NCBI GenBank assembly: GCA_000697055.1 | Contig: JNDT01002379.1 | Coordinates: forward strand, 26,395 to 90,394 | Direction of reading: 5' to 3' | Origin: Saksenaea vasiformis B4078 | Taxonomy: Eukaryota > Mucoromycota > Mucoromycetes > Mucorales > Saksenaeaceae | Length of the DNA: 64,000 nt | Part shown: piece after piece, positions 12,427 to 30,078 of the stretch | How positions within the stretch are numbered: position 1 is the first letter of the stretch | Layout: each line of letters opens with the position of its first letter | Position numbers and translations under genes: made by a program | The notes under the pieces: generated by a model | Databases searched by the model: none | What the model was told of the DNA's origin: nothing | The model's input: only the letters and a program-made list of their open reading frames with translations

Positions 12427-13175
12427 ATGGATTGCAATCAAAGCCAGCCATCTCAGCAAGATCCAGCACTTCAACATCTGGTCTCACTATGTGTACGTAT
12501 TGCTGTTAAACTCTCGTGAAATACATATTAATGCTAACGGTTAACAGCCGGCTCGTCTGATGAAGTCAACAGAATGGAATTGGCTTCCATGGAAGAAACG
12601 CAATCAAATCCAGAGGGACTTACTCCAAGCGAAGACAACAGTAATGACGAGGCGTCAGATGGATCGCTGCACGTTCAGTACCTGGCTAGCTTGCGAGATA
12701 GACTAAAGCATGAAATGGAACAATCGCCTAAAAAGATTCCCAAGCGCTATCAGAATCAGGGTTATTGGGTGACACCACCTAGTCCGTATTTTGCTCTCCG
12801 TGGCCAAACAAGATTGGACCCCTCACCACTTTACTATCCTCGCGTATTTGTGTGGCTAGTCCATCTTCTCATCAAGGATTTCAAGTGCCCTCAATGCTCT
12901 GGAGGTTTTCGCGTACGTGGCTGGGCAGACAGACCAATTGCAAGAAAGTTTTCGATGTGCACGACAATTTCTACATCATGTCGAATAGATATCAATGCAA
13001 ACGGTGCAGTCGATCATACTTGGGACATGACAATGAAATTATCAAAAATCTACCGCGATACTTTCTCACCGCGGAGCAGTATCTCGAGAGTTGATGAATA
13101 TGATGCGTAGCTGCTTCCATTCCGGAATAGGACCTGGTCCATTTTCTCGAACCATCGGTGAGCATCATCACCTGT
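12427..13175 (+). pseudogene. Frameshifted Cys-rich transposon-type protein
   Basis: An upstream exon starting at 12427 may join 12548 onward. The protein then reads LYYPRVFVWLVHLL, a CPQC pair and GRW-like GWADRPIARK. The frame breaks near 12950 and resumes one base off as VFDVHDNFYIMSNRYQCKRC. It breaks again near 13080 and resumes as LMNMMRSCFHSGIGPGPF. The order (Cys pair, GW-RP, YYI-RY-C--C, M-SC-N-GIGP) resembles the N-terminal zinc-binding module of fungal transposon-associated proteins of the DUF6729 type, as far as I remember that family. Two shifts mean it is not functional as written. It lies upstream of, and co-oriented with, the Fanzor-like gene. Confidence 0.5.
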
Positions 13176-14185
13176 TACGATATATCTTGCTGATATTTGT
13201 TAGCTGGTTTTCTAATGAGTATGTCGTGCAGTACGCATCTCTTTATTTGGACCTTGTACTACTCGACACGACATTTTCCCTGTTATGGCTTAGCTAACGT
13301 CGTTTCCCACGTAATTCTAAACGAATTGTGACAGAAGAACAGCGGGAAGTCTGGATGGAGTTTCTAATATAATGAGGATAGCAAATCCAGTGTTTCCCTC
13401 GTTTGGAGATAAACGGTTATGATGGCACATTTCCAAGTGCGAAGTGTTTAATGAATATGTACAATAATTGCGTGGAATTGCGTTCGATGGACCATTATCC
13501 GCATACGAGTACAGTTCTCAACACTGATCATAGCCATAGAATGCGTAAGATAGTAAGTTATATCTACTTTGTTTGACTAAACGTAATCCGTAGGTCCTAA
13601 AGTATGTCTCCAAATTTCTCATCACTCATGTTCCTGGTGGTCTTGGACAATGAATAACGAATGTGCATAAATCCGGATTTATGCCTAGAAAGGAAACTGC
13701 CAGTCAAATCATTATGATTTATTATCGAGAAGAAAAGCAGCGCCTGTCCAGCATTAGTTAGTATAGATATAATACTTAGATACAGTTGGAAAAGACAACA
13801 TAGAGATTTTGAATAAATCTGTGTAAACGGTCTCAAAGCAGTTCTACCCGTTTTCTCTGGTACTAATTTCATGTGAAGGTTGGTCTGCAGATGAAGAGAC
13901 GTCTGAAGTCTGACTTGAATAAAACGTGACCTAAACATGTCTGATCTATGGTGCGATAGATTGAACATCTAAAGTGTGATAGATCCTTTTCTTAGGAGCC
14001 ATATCAAATTTCGTGGCTTGGAGATCAATAAGGTGTAGGGGTTTTGCTGTTGCACAAGCTATGGCTCCAAAAGATGCCGGTCGGATTAAGTATGGTTCTT
14101 AAGAGATCTGGTGATAGATCAACAACAGTGATTTCTTTGTATTGTGAAGTATAAGATAGGGACGACAACCACATTTCAGTCCTCA
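13176..14185. other. Spacer between Cys-rich relic and Fanzor-like gene
   Basis: No recognised coding sequence. A minus-strand frame (13597-13968) has no family motif. A possible first exon of the downstream gene, beginning ATGGCTCCAAAAGATGC at about 14061, precedes a GTATGG donor, but I could not join it in frame with confidence. Confidence 0.4.
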
Positions 14186-14199
14186 TTCTCTTATTTTGT

Positions 14200-16843
14200 C
14201 GTTTTTGCCTTTATCATGGAGAGGAGGTTCAGGAACCACCTCGCCGTCGGAGACGATATGGATATCAGCATAGCCCTCTATCCGACCTGCCTGATCGTGA
14301 TTATTCGTTTGTGCGTAAACTAAAGCTGTCCAGTTTCCTGCAAGAGGACTATAAGCACCTGAGGGCATGTGTATCTTGTTTTTCTCTGGACAAAAGCTAA
14401 ATGCATTGATGTAGGTTGCTCTTCGTGCACTTGCGGAAGAATACACCACTGCTTGCCAGTGTGCAATGTTTCTCGTTAACCTACACATTCGCCGTTGGCT
14501 CGAGGGCCAGATAGAAGTTTTCCCTCCGATTTCCAAGGAATATTTCTTCACTGCTGCTTTCAGGATGGTATTGCAGCGAGATCCCGGCACCAATGTCAGA
14601 GTAGCTTTTGTATGATGTTACTATAATTGATCAATCAGCAGGCTAAAATTCTTTGTCTTCTGTATACTTTGTAGTCCGCCTATCGATGGTGCGTTGACCT
14701 GAGAGAAACTTTTGAGACCGTATTTAATTTGTGCAGATTCGATCCACAAACATCAGAAGGTACATAAAAGGACTTACGCCTTTTAAGGATATTCATGTAT
14801 TATTAGAAAACCATTCTCTCCCGACACTAACGCACGTCTTAAGAGACCTGGCTCCTTCGTTTGCAGGGAAAATAACTGCCAGTGAGCGCTTAATATCAAA
14901 GAGGCAAAAAGGCAGTTGTATATTTACGTTTTTTCGCCTTCGTAGACACCTTTGAACATGTCACGACAAATCTCTCAGTCTACATGAGAAGAACATTTAA
15001 AGCATTCTTTCTTCGCCTTTTCGAACGGTATCCTCAAACCCAATACCACAATGTGAATGGCCTAGGTATTATATCTTATTCATTTCCTCTACAGTAGCAA
15101 ATGTGATATTTGTAATTCTAGCAACTCGCTGCACGAACGCAGTCTTGGCACAGAACAATTTCGACGATAACGCATGGCCAGCGTTTGGTACTGATGCGGT
15201 TGCAGAGTTCGAAGCATTCTATACGTAGGTTTTATATGATTGTTAACCATTTCGTGATTGTGTATCACTAACTGCTCCATGTCTTATAGCGAGTTTCTGT
15301 GGACTTGCACGGAAACCTTCGGAAACACGGACATTTCAGGCGATTTAAGCGATGAGCAGAAGGAAAGTTTACCTCCCTCCATGCTACAATTTTCTTTCCA
15401 GCTGCTTAAACAATCGAACGAGTACGATGGAGAAGGCTGGTCACTACTACCGTTAGCAAAAAATCAAATAGGTATAATTGAATGAGCGAAAGCCTCTAAC
15501 TACTGTTGACACGGCGGATAACTTACGTGATCGGCAAACAAGGCAGCACCATACGTTTACGGTCACGAATGATTATTACCAGTAATATAGCAAGATGACG
15601 TTCGTCATGGTGTGGTAACCATATCAATTTCCAGGAACAGCTCCAAATTCACCTAGAGTCTCCAAATGGAGCGGAAGAACCGCTTAGCTGCGAATATGCA
15701 GCAGGTGTATGATCGTCTGGCGGAGCACCCAAGCACGCAGGCTTCGCTTTTAGGGTTTCAGACTATCTTTCGACGCAATTTGCGGAGAAAGATAGGTACT
15801 TTCTGAATATATATCGCTCGTATGTGTCCGTTCTAAAAGGATTTTGCTAGGACTGAGGAATATAATCGTCATTATCGTCATAGAGAAAGACGTGGGCTCC
15901 TGGAATCTGCGAGAAAAATGACAATGGACGTTATTGCGGATCAAGCTGCAGGCTTCTATCCTAATACAAGTTTGGTAAGCCCATCAACGCATCATACGAG
16001 TGCATTAATCGTTATGCGAATAGCCACCTATCCAACATGTACACAAAGAGAACAAGAGGCACCGAAAACGAAGACGCCAGCAGCACCGGCGAAATCAAGG
16101 AGGCGGCCACCGGGACCAGCGCCGGGTTCTAATCGCTTACGGTGACGCGGACCTACATACCGGCACGTATACGACGTATGGTCCTCTGCCAGTCAAGGCA
16201 AGCATTTGATTCATGTTGATATTGAATTTTTAATTGCTATTCTATGTAGATGTTTCGCAAAGTCTTGGCTCGGCGATGCCCGGTGATATGTGTAGATGAG
16301 TATAAGACCAGCAGGGTCTGTAGCATCTGTCATAACGATACTATCCAGCTGCGTGATCCTAACCTACGCATTTGCAACCACAAGTATGTATAATATGCAA
16401 CCAAACATAACGAAAGTCTAAACATTAAAAATCGTTCATTAGAAAAAAGTACCTAAGCAAGCGCCCGAACAAGCGAAAGCGGCAATCTGTCTCGACGAAA
16501 ACGATGAACTATTGCACGCTACATGCGAATGCCCTGACAGGCGTCAACTAGGTACAGTCTTGGTACACTGTCTCTGGCTAACCGCCTTAATAGCTCCAGC
16601 CGATTTTCGGAATATCGTCTATCCCATTCGGCTGTGTCCCCAGTGCGTATATGATAGACAAGGAGAGATGACACCTTTGGTAAGTAATACGATTAGTAGG
16701 ATATGCTAAGTCTCTAACATTAGTTTTGGAACAGAGACGTTAATGCCGGCCGTAACATGCGTGAGATACTTGTCCGTTACATTGAATCCGGATGCCAGTT
16801 AACGTCTCGTCCCGAAGCGCTGTCTCGGACAGCTCAGCAGTGA
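14200..16843 (+). CDS. Fanzor-like (eukaryotic TnpB-type) RNA-guided nuclease gene, probably degraded
   Basis: Spliced in frame, this gives a protein with Fanzor signatures. The N-terminal half has VRKLKLSSFLQEDY, CAMFLVNLHIRRWLEG and GEGWSLLPL. A basic helix follows (EYNRHYRHRERRGLLESARK). The nuclease end has LIAYGDADL (about 16127-16153), VDEYKTSRVCSIC (about 16292-16332), a zinc-ribbon half LCPQC and FWNRDVNAGRNM (about 16724-16760), ending at TGA 16841-16843. Putative introns that keep the frame are 14371-14414, 14601-14674, 14760-14806, 14882-14945, 15066-15121, 15225-15289, 15975-16023, 16198-16249 (GC-AG) and 16680-16723. Fanzors are transposon-borne homologues of TnpB and Cas12 that cut DNA guided by an omega RNA. 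No RuvC-I Asp motif was found between 15472 and 15850, and the frame is ambiguous at 16443-16610, so the copy may be dead. The start codon is unresolved. Confidence 0.65.
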
Positions 16844-18018
16844 GGCACTGCTATCTGGTCACTCGTTTGACAAGTAAGTATTTGAGTTAGGTCTTACGAG
16901 TCACGCTTTGGAACGACGTGTTAATGAGAAATTAGGGCTATCCAGACACCGTCTGTGAGCCGGGCAATGTGTGGGTAGAAAAGGGAAAATCATTGTGTTA
17001 ACTGTATCTCCGACCTGCACATGTAATTTAAAGTCAGTGAAAAGGTTTCCTTTGTAAGATGAGTATGTAGTGAAAGAATTCATTAGGAGATTATGAATAG
17101 CAGAGTAATGAGACAGGTCATTCAATTATATGAATAGTATCAAATGTGAGTGGATAAGCAGAAATTTAATCCAATCGATTGGGAATCCCGGTTAAGATAA
17201 TATCATGTCCAAAGTAATGAATAGCAAGAATAAAAAAGCGTATAGAAAGGTAATCAAAAGGATGTAATATACATCTAAAGTCTACTCTCCCCTAGCCTTC
17301 TAAAATAGAGGATATCCAGGTTATCAAATGAAAAACCTGGGGCCAAAAATTTTGTCCCGCGAAAAACGTCAACAGAATTGTTTTTCTTTTACTTCAGCTG
17401 ACTTCTCTCGAACCATTCAGTCATTACTTGCTATTCTATATCTACAAGTATCAGACATCGCTACCAGATTACTCGATTGCTTTGGGTAAGTCTAAATCAA
17501 CAAAATTTCGGTGAAAGGAAAGAGGAATGGGATTCACCTTTCTTCACATGTCTCCTTGGAGTGGGATGACGCGCATGGTTACAATTATACAGACGTGACA
17601 AAAAGACTCAATGGGTATTTACTATTTAAAAGCAAAATGACTGAAGGAGCATAAAAAAGAAAAGGAAAAAAAAGGAGAAAGAGAGAGAGAAGGAAGGAGA
17701 AAGAGGGAAGAAAAAGAAAGAAAGACAGTGTGTACATGTTTATGCTTATATCGTGTATGCGTCTATCTGTGTTTATGGGCAGGTGGATAGGTTTTGTGGT
17801 TTTTGTAAGAGCAGGCAGACAGGAAGGGGAACAGCAGAATAAAAAGGCATAACCGTTGTTAGTAGGATAATTTAGTGACGCTGATCCAGATCGGAAGCAA
17901 GCCTAATACCAGTGGGACTGCCACCTAAAAGAAAACGAAACGACACAACAAGCATACGAGCCTTCTTTTCTGATCAGCTGATTGCTGCAGATCAACATTT
18001 ACACCTACTTTGAGGATC
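16844..18018. other. Region between Fanzor-like gene and CHD gene
   Basis: No gene is recognised. It includes a small inverted repeat (CCAGGTT at 17316-17322 against AACCTGG at 17334-17340), a poly-purine stretch (about 17650-17730, GA and A rich), and the CHD promoter. If the Fanzor-like gene had a guide RNA, it would be expected just downstream of the reading frame, at the start of this stretch. Confidence 0.45.
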
Positions 18019-24214
<6,196 letters not shown>

Positions 24215-24663
24215 AAAAGAAAAGTTATATATATAAATGGAAGAAAAAAAAAGATCTGTACAGAGATTTAATTCTTTGTATATGTCCACTGCATATTCGA
24301 CGCTGGTATTGATGCCTTTTATTTTTATTTTTTTTTTTGTTGCAATAACAGTTGACCTTATTTACTTTCTAAATACGCATTCATGTGCTGTTTGTGGGAT
24401 TTTTCTTTATTGCAGAAGTATCATTTTGGAACAATTGCATTATGTTAGATTGGTACCTCGAAAAGAGCTACTTCCCAACGTAAAAATTATTAGAAATAAG
24501 GCTAAGGTACTACAGCAATCCTTGAGATGTCTCTTGAAAGACGTGGTACGTTGAGAGCAACTTTCGGCTCAATATTTATCCTGCGACGACATAATCATTT
24601 GGTGCAGTCTGCTGAGATCTTCACGACATGCACCAGCGCGATCTGTCTGTACATTAATACGCG
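24215..24663. other. Intergenic, CHD 3' region
   Basis: AT-rich sequence between two plus-strand genes. Nothing is recognised beyond T-rich stretches and likely 3' UTR of the CHD gene. Confidence 0.5.
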
Positions 24664-27600
24664 ATGGAATACATCGACTTGGAAATCCTCAATCAACATG
24701 AAGAAATTTGTACATCTAGCGAACCTTTCCTATTCTACTGTAAACAGCACTTGCTAACATTTGTCTGCGATCGCGATCGAATACGCGTTCATTCTTCGGT
24801 CGCAGCACTGGCAAGGGTAAACAGAACGTGCCAATTTCACTTGTAATTGATGAGTTCGATAAGGTGTGGTCTTCACCAAAGGGACAAGTTCTGCAGTTGA
24901 TGCACTGCCCGGAATCGTACAATAGTGACCACTGCTGCGTCATGGCCCGTACTACGCAAGGCGAAATATGGCATTTAAATGACCAAGACTTCAGGTACGG
25001 AGACTTGACGAAACGCGAAAGATCGCATCTCTGCAGTCTTGCATTAACGTACTTATCTGGATAGAGAAAGTCCGACCACGAACCACACAGAGCAGATCAA
25101 AACAGCTGTTCGTTTCAAGATACTTATTCGACTAATTCTAATCGACCAACGATTTGTAGGATGTTATTTGGATGCAATCAACGAGTACCAACAATACACC
25201 AGAAGTTTACCTTTTCCATCAAAAACTTTCCATGTCTCTCTGTGGATTGCAAGATAGACATGTTACCAAGCTTCAAAGTAGTCGACAGGAGCCTGGAAAA
25301 ATAGTATCTTGCCATAGCGGTAAGGGAAATGCGGTTAGAGAAATCGGCTTATGCATATTTTACAACATTGTCAGTTCGTTTTGGCAACGATCAGGTGGAC
25401 CCTTTCTTTGCCGAGTACTTTCACATTGAATCGTACGTACAGAAAAGTCATGTATCAGCTATGCCTATAAAAAATGCATAGATCTTCGGGGTTTCTGTAC
25501 GCTTTATCTTCAGGTGGAGTATGGTTTAGATCCATGAATGACATGATAGATACAAAATTACTCGAAATGATGGTAAGAAATAAAAGTACTTGTAGTTCTC
25601 TAGACAGGATGTCAATGTATCTCGCAGGAGAATATATATGCTGTCTATCTGCTTCAGTTGATCCCAAATAACAAAACAGCAGATACTATGGCTATATTGA
25701 GGTAAACAGAGCAGCGTATCGCGGTTGATCACCAATTTCTTGTAGCGATTTGGGGACATTGCAGCTGTACACGAAATCCGACCAAGACAATAAATGTGTC
25801 ATGCGTCTCGAAGAGTTTTTACTGCCTTTCCCTGTTCAAGAAGCAGTACCATTCAATGTAAGGCCTTTTCATCTATAGTTTCTTGGTACCTGACTCCCAA
25901 TTACACCAGGATCAAGCATTGCTGGTTTTATCTAAACACGGTCAGCTGTTCTACGTCAATTTTGAAGCCTATGTAGGTAATACAATACTATCGTTATTAT
26001 GACATACGCATATTATCCTTTACTAAACGATGCTGTTCAGGGGCACAGCAACAGAATCTTCAGAATATCGTTTCTATGAAAGTCACTCGTTTGGGTTCAC
26101 TTGACGGGATCTCCCACTTTTGCATTACAGATGTGCAGGAAGACATTGTCACCATCCAAACTCTCTTAAGGACAGGACTCCGGATCGAATGCAAGGCTGA
26201 TTTGAAGTACGCGTTCCTCTTTCTCGAGTAGCGTCTAATACGTATTTTAGTGCCGCACCCGTTGAACCTTCCAATGACGCACGTGCGTTAAAAGAATCGA
26301 TTCAAGACGCTCTAAACAAGTTGTCACAGTATGAAGAGATGAAGAAGGAGCTTGAATCGCAACATCAAGTAATCATATTATCTCCATTACTCCTAAAACC
26401 TAATCGATATGCTAGAAATTAAACGAACGGCTGGTCGCGGTCAATCAGATTCTCTATGCATTACAGAGTGCACAACGAAGGACTACTTCTACATCCACCG
26501 ACATATTTCAATGCGAAATTCAGCCTGTTGTCTCAGATAATTCGCTTGAATATGTTACATCAACGATGATGATGCTTAAGATACGCTTGCAATCACAGCT
26601 GGATATTGATTGGAAGCATTGGCAGAGTAAGCAGTACATAGGGCGTCTATGTAAAGTAGATCTGACACGTTGCAGTTCACATTGATATGGTTCAGCAACG
26701 CACACTAGCTCAGGAAACCGTCTCTATCGACAGTGGCAGACAAGATAATGCAAGTGGCCTAGCATTTAGTTTCCCGCTGATGGACTTCAAACATGGCGAA
26801 GTATGGTAAGTGTTTCCTCATAAAAGAGAAATAGCAGAAAAGAGCGGAATACTTCATGTTTTGACGGGTTACAGGGAAAAAATGGTGCCATTGGACATGG
26901 AAAAGCTGCATTTACCATTAGATGTACTCGTGTGCTTAGCTGTCACGATCCCCTCGCCCGGTATTGACAGAGCCGAAGGTAGAGTGAACCTCAACTATAC
27001 ATTGTCTAACATGATGGCGGAAATCAAGATCAGTTGACGTTTTCCGTCCTTCAGGTTGCATTAGATGATTTGCACTTTGCTAACGCATGCAGTGAGAAAA
27101 TACGATCGGATATTAACCTATATGGTCTACAACGGATTTCATCCGTGCGACAAGGAGCGCCATCACCTATGCATTCAATTGATCCAGCAATACGAAAACC
27201 ATTTTTGCGATTGCAGAAACGATTACAAGATGAACAGAGGACGGTAAGTCACGCCACGGTAGAAACAAGATGGCTCATAGTACGCTTTAGTTGCAACAGA
27301 TTGATCTGTCTAAAGTCACAATACCTTTTGACCTTGTGTCCAAAAGGATGTCGTGGGAAGAAGCGTATCGGTCGATCTTGTCCTATCTATTGCAAGAAGG
27401 CAGAACAAGGTACAACCTTGCATGTATGTAGAGGAATTTAGTTAACGCTGTTGATAGTGAGGGTCTAAGATGCTTACTTGATTCTGCCGAGAAAGTTATT
27501 TTTATGTTACCATATTACCCAACATTTCCGATCGTTATCTCCCTTTCAAGGCAACGTAAGCAGGAAATCAATCTTTTACCATTCATTAATTATACATTGG

Positions 27601-27952
27601 TAGATGCGGAGACAGCTAGAGTGCAATTGGAAATTCAATGCGAAAATTCACACGTTTTGCTAAGGATACAATCCGCGGTTCTAGCACGGCTTCAAGATTA
27701 TATAACTGGAGATACATCGTCGCAGGATATGACCTATGGTAACAGCAAAGGGTCAAAGTGTACGGCAATTAACTCTCCGTTTTAGACGAGTTTGGCAAGC
27801 TGCAAAAGAAGCTAGCTTTAGCAATAGCAAATGCTGAGGAAAAATTTCAGAAAGGACAAGATGCTTGGGATGAGACGCTTGATGCTGCCATTACTGCTCA
27901 GAAAATACGCAATAACAGATCCATTGGATGCATATGCTTTGATGAGGAATAG
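24664..27952 (+). CDS. Unrecognised large protein, propeller-like N-terminus plus coiled coil
   Basis: Many short exons read through to TAG at 27950-27952. The start ATG 24664 (MEYIDLEILNQHEE) joins, after a 47-nt intron, to VWSSPKGQVLQLMHCPES. The N-terminal half has repeated blocks that look like beta-propeller blades: FLYALSSGGVWF, YAVYLLQLIPNN, MAILSDLGTLQLYT and ALLVLSKHGQLFYVNFEAY. A helical stretch follows (ALNKLSQYEEMKKELESQHQ, about 26310-26370), then a beta-rich C-terminal half and a helical tail (KLQKKLALAIANAEEKFQKG). No catalytic motif is visible. Size and layout (propeller, coiled coil, beta domain) recall FANCB or FAAP100 of the Fanconi core complex, but I see no diagnostic motif, so this is only a suggestion. 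Exon joins between about 25300 and 25700 are the least certain. Confidence 0.6.
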
Positions 27953-30078
27953 GAATAGAAATAGAAATACAGCGACATGTAGTTTATGTATAATCGTTGC
28001 CCTTTTTTACGGTCAGGATCCCCCATAGTCTACGACGAAATTGGGATCATGGCTCTAGTTTTAATTTGTGAAGTGTTTCAGGAACCGGGATGTGATTGGA
28101 TATGTGTTGCGTGGCACCGATCGACAGGTGGTACACGCATAAGATCCGGATCAGTTTAATCGGCGAACTTAAATGCAGATTAGCTTTTTGTGATGGTTTG
28201 CATTGTTATCCATAAGCATAATATAACGAGATACAGAGTAAAAGAAGAGCTCTACACGCTTATCAATTGACAGCAACCTATTCCAACGTACAATTGGCTT
28301 ACGGACCGCACAAACGAGAAACCACACGAGGATCAATGCGTGATACAGAAATGTAACTCCGCACATATCATTCATTGCACTGCATGTTACGTTGACAGTA
28401 AATGCTCATCCGTTGCTCCCTCCACGCTTTCAACATGCAAATGATGCTTATAAGTCTTAACAGGCGGCGAGAAGGCGTCATAAAAAAAGAAGGTCACACA
28501 ACAATCGCCATTGGCCATGGAAATTCAAAAAAGAGAAAACAAAACGACACGTCATTTTCCTTTTTTCTTTACTTTACTTTTCTTTCATCTCTCTGTAAGT
28601 GCAAAAGTAGTGTATATCACCTGGTTACGGTTTGTTTATTTACATTGTTTTATCTGTTACTTTATGTAGCCTCTTTTACATGATGCGCTGCCACCTCTGC
28701 GGTTGTTGAGGAGAAACAACCGCGGTAACAGGGAGGCAGGCATAGATGTGCTCAAGTCTTTTTTTCAAGTCATCAAGGTAAATCCACACCACATCACATC
28801 ACAGAGACTAAACCAGCCTAAAATGTAGGTTTTCCTTAACAGACTAGATGTACTTTCCAAGAGCAGGCAGAAAGACATGATCTGGTGACCTTGAGTCTCT
28901 CGGGTGGTTGATTCCACTGACTGGGTTTTGATACTCGGATGTAAATCGCTACAAACCGAGACTGTACGCAATACCTGGTAAGTCTTCAAGCCCTTCTGAT
29001 TATTTTCTGATTAACTTATTTGCATACAGGTTCATCTCCCAGACGTTGGCTGCGGTTACAACGGCTTTGTCATGGTACAATGTAAATGCTTTCAGCATTT
29101 GGAGGGTGGTGGGCAAGAATATACCCGTTCGTATACCCATTCGCACATCCACCTAGCGTAGCCAGCTGGTACTCTTGCTATCAACGATCTTGCGACTAAT
29201 TTCCAACTGATGACGGCATGGGGTACCTGGCCCTTCGTAGGGTCATCCTGAGGTTTGAAATCTATTCGTACACTTTTGGTTCTTGAATACCCTACGTGAG
29301 TGCTTTGTGATCGATGAAGGAATGGGTGTGTGATTTGAGATCGGTCATCCTGAGGTCTGCACGCCTTTTACTACTTATATTCTATAGACTTTTTTCAAAG
29401 ACAGCTGGGTCGCGTGGATTGCTCATGATGATAACTACTAGCAGTAGCGAGCTACGGCAATCGTTCTAGCACAAATCTGAAGCGTCCCGCTATTGACTTG
29501 AAGAAGTAACTTCAAGAGTTAGAATAATTAGCATCATAGTATAATTGAAGTCGCTTGTATATGAATATATAGACAATAAATTGTTTCTTTTACAACTCCA
29601 TTATATGCTATCCAATTGCTTTTTGAACAGCAGAAATTTGCCTAAAATTGTACCAATCACTATTGACCATCTGAATCATGTTCCTTTTGCACTTGTATCA
29701 TGGTGGGCACGATGTCGAAGTACCAGTATCTACTGCATTATGTCCTTATCTTTCTTTTCAAGCACTCATTTTGAATGTGATAAATATATTTCTGATTTTA
29801 TTCTGAACAGGTACAGCAGCTCTAATTGACATAGAAACATGCTGAAGACTTTTACCTGTATCTACGTTTCTCCATACAGCCAAGATAAGCATCATAGACT
29901 TGCGACAAACTACTTACAGTCGTTTTCGCGATTATTTTGAAGATATCAAGTGTGTAACGAATGACGAAGATGGAAGTTGGAGGGTCAGGTTCGATTTGTC
30001 CCGACAGGTGTCAAAAAGCCACATACCTCCTCCATCGAGATCGTTCATTCTCCTCTTTCGTGCGAGGTTGTCAGACTG
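27953..30078. other. Long gap without a confident gene
   Basis: Short open stretches occur, for example 29030-29157 (FISQTLAAVTTALSWYNVNA) and 28680-28770, with plausible splice sites, but I cannot assemble a protein or name a family. A perfect 9-bp inverted repeat lies at 28699-28723. GGTCATCCTGAGG occurs twice (about 29241 and 29344). The last part is the QTRT2 promoter and any 5' non-coding exon. Confidence 0.45.

Noticed and set aside
14183..14593. 136-codon minus-strand frame
   Set aside because: It is antisense to the first exons of the Fanzor-like gene, whose spliced plus-strand frame shows family motifs.
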